Below, one piece after another: positions 63,413 to 64,000 of a stretch of 64,000 bases of DNA (its first letter is position 1; every line of letters starts with the position of its first letter). The translations under genes were made by a program, and so were the position numbers. The notes under the pieces were generated by a model that was given only the letters and a program-made list of their open reading frames with translations, was not told the DNA's origin and did no database searches. This DNA comes from Pseudomonas cichorii (GTDB taxonomy: Bacteria > Pseudomonadota > Gammaproteobacteria > Pseudomonadales > Pseudomonadaceae), in assembly GCF_003700275.1 (NCBI RefSeq), contig NZ_RBRE01000041.1, forward strand, positions 62,001-126,000. The letters are read 5' to 3'.

Positions 63413-64000
63413 ATGCCTCAACCGTTTGTTTTCCGCTCCATCGATCTGGACGGTCATACCATTCGCACCGCAGTGCGACCCGGCAAGAGTCATCTGACCC
63501 CCTTGCTGGTGTTCAATGGCATCGGCGCCAACCTTGAGTTGGTGTTTCCGTTTGTCGACGCCCTGGACCCGGACCTGGAAGTCATTGCCTTCGACGTACC
63601 GGGTGTTGGCGGCTCCTCGACGCCCAGTCGCCCCTATCGTTTCCCCGGTCTGGCCAAGCTGGCCGCACGCATGCTCGACTATCTGGATTACGGCCAGGTC
63701 AATGCGATTGGCGTGTCATGGGGCGGAGCGCTGGCCCAGCAGTTCGCCCACGACTACCCGGAACGCTGCAGGAAACTGGTACTGGCCGCGACCGCCGCAG
63801 GCATGGTCATGGTGCCGGGCAAGCCCCGTGTGCTGTGGTTGATGGCCAGCCCGCGTCGTTACATCCAGCCGTCCCATGTCATCCGCATTGCGCCGGAAAT
63901 CTATGGCGGGGCGTTCCGCCGCGATCCGCATCTGGCCGCCAACCATGCGGCCAAGGTGCGTTCGTCCGGCAAGCTGGGTTACTACTGGCAACTGTTCGCA
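63413..64000 (+). CDS. phaZ: Intracellular PHA depolymerase PhaZ (3' truncated by window)
   Basis: ATG 63413 starts MPQPFVFRSIDLDGHTIRTA, and the frame runs off the window end after about 196 codons. The alpha/beta hydrolase nucleophile is S102 in GVSWGGA, the known position in pseudomonad PhaZ, with the oxyanion region VFNGIGANLEL (about 33-43). It mobilises medium-chain-length PHA into 3-hydroxy acids at the granule. phaC1-phaZ is the conserved start of the pseudomonad pha cluster; phaC2 should follow outside the window. Confidence 0.95.
   Translation, partial: MPQPFVFRSIDLDGHTIRTAVRPGKSHLTPLLVFNGIGANLELVFPFVDALDPDLEVIAFDVPGVGGSSTPSRPYRFPGLAKLAARMLDYLDYGQVNAIGVSWGGALAQQFAHDYPERCRKLVLAATAAGMVMVPGKPRVLWLMASPRRYIQPSHVIRIAPEIYGGAFRRDPHLAANHAAKVRSSGKLGYYWQLFA

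Overview
The window is chromosomal DNA of a fluorescent pseudomonad, most likely of the Pseudomonas syringae group. The evidence is the gene order hslVU - DUF971 - phaC1 - phaZ, the ponA / pilMNOPQ - aroK - aroB - SPOR gene - gltB - gltD - hemE block, the trifunctional putA divergent from putP, and a SelO of 487 residues whose active-site numbering matches my recollection of the P. syringae enzyme. No rRNA, tRNA, IS element, prophage or CRISPR array was found. Both edge genes (3-599 and 63413-64000) are cut by the window.

Layout. 0-7.4 kb: flavoprotein fragment, YccS-type membrane protein, periplasmic binding protein, ElaA acetyltransferase, a small winged-helix protein with a YgjP-type metallopeptidase, and a REC-PAS-GGDEF-EAL c-di-GMP protein. 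7.4-14.4 kb: a PL7 alginate lyase and the proline utilisation pair putP/putA, whose divergent promoter region carries an array of GTTGCA PutA operator cores. 14.5-15.7 kb: a PIN toxin / HTH antitoxin pair with its own promoter and repeats. 15.8-27.1 kb: acyl-CoA dehydrogenase, a large DUF6543-type toxin with a C-terminal ADP-ribosyltransferase-like domain, cvrA, mscK and selO. 27.1-29.9 kb: a small accessory cluster (unknown protein, secreted small protein, orphan PAAR protein, ParA-like ATPase). 30.0-32.3 kb: a LysR regulator divergent from an MFS exporter. 32.4-48.3 kb: on the minus strand, hemE, gltD, gltB, the SPOR/AAA gene, aroB, aroK and the type IV pilus alignment genes pilQPONM. 48.5-61.2 kb: a broken PBP1A gene, maeB, an exported nuclease, rpmE, priA, argS, an FtsN-like SPOR protein, hslVU with a heat-shock promoter, and a DUF971 protein. 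61.6-64 kb: the start of the medium-chain-length polyhydroxyalkanoate cluster (phaC1, phaZ).

The genes form a few working sets: proline uptake and oxidation under PutA autorepression; ammonium assimilation (gltBD); shikimate pathway steps (aroK, aroB); pilus secretin and alignment complex; the HslVU protease; and PHA synthesis and mobilisation. The accessory parts are the ART toxin gene, the PAAR cluster, the PIN/HTH module and the alginate lyase.

The best leads are the DUF6543-ART toxin (17609-20176), the PAAR-linked cluster of unknown genes (27068-29080), and a frameshift that separates the KTG motif of PBP1A from the rest of the protein near 50450. Well-defined cis elements include the PutA operators, a sigma-32 promoter that fixes the HslV start, a hairpin overlapping the selO ribosome site, and a terminator lying inside the coding start of the nuclease gene. 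Several families of intergenic inverted repeats punctuate the core regions.
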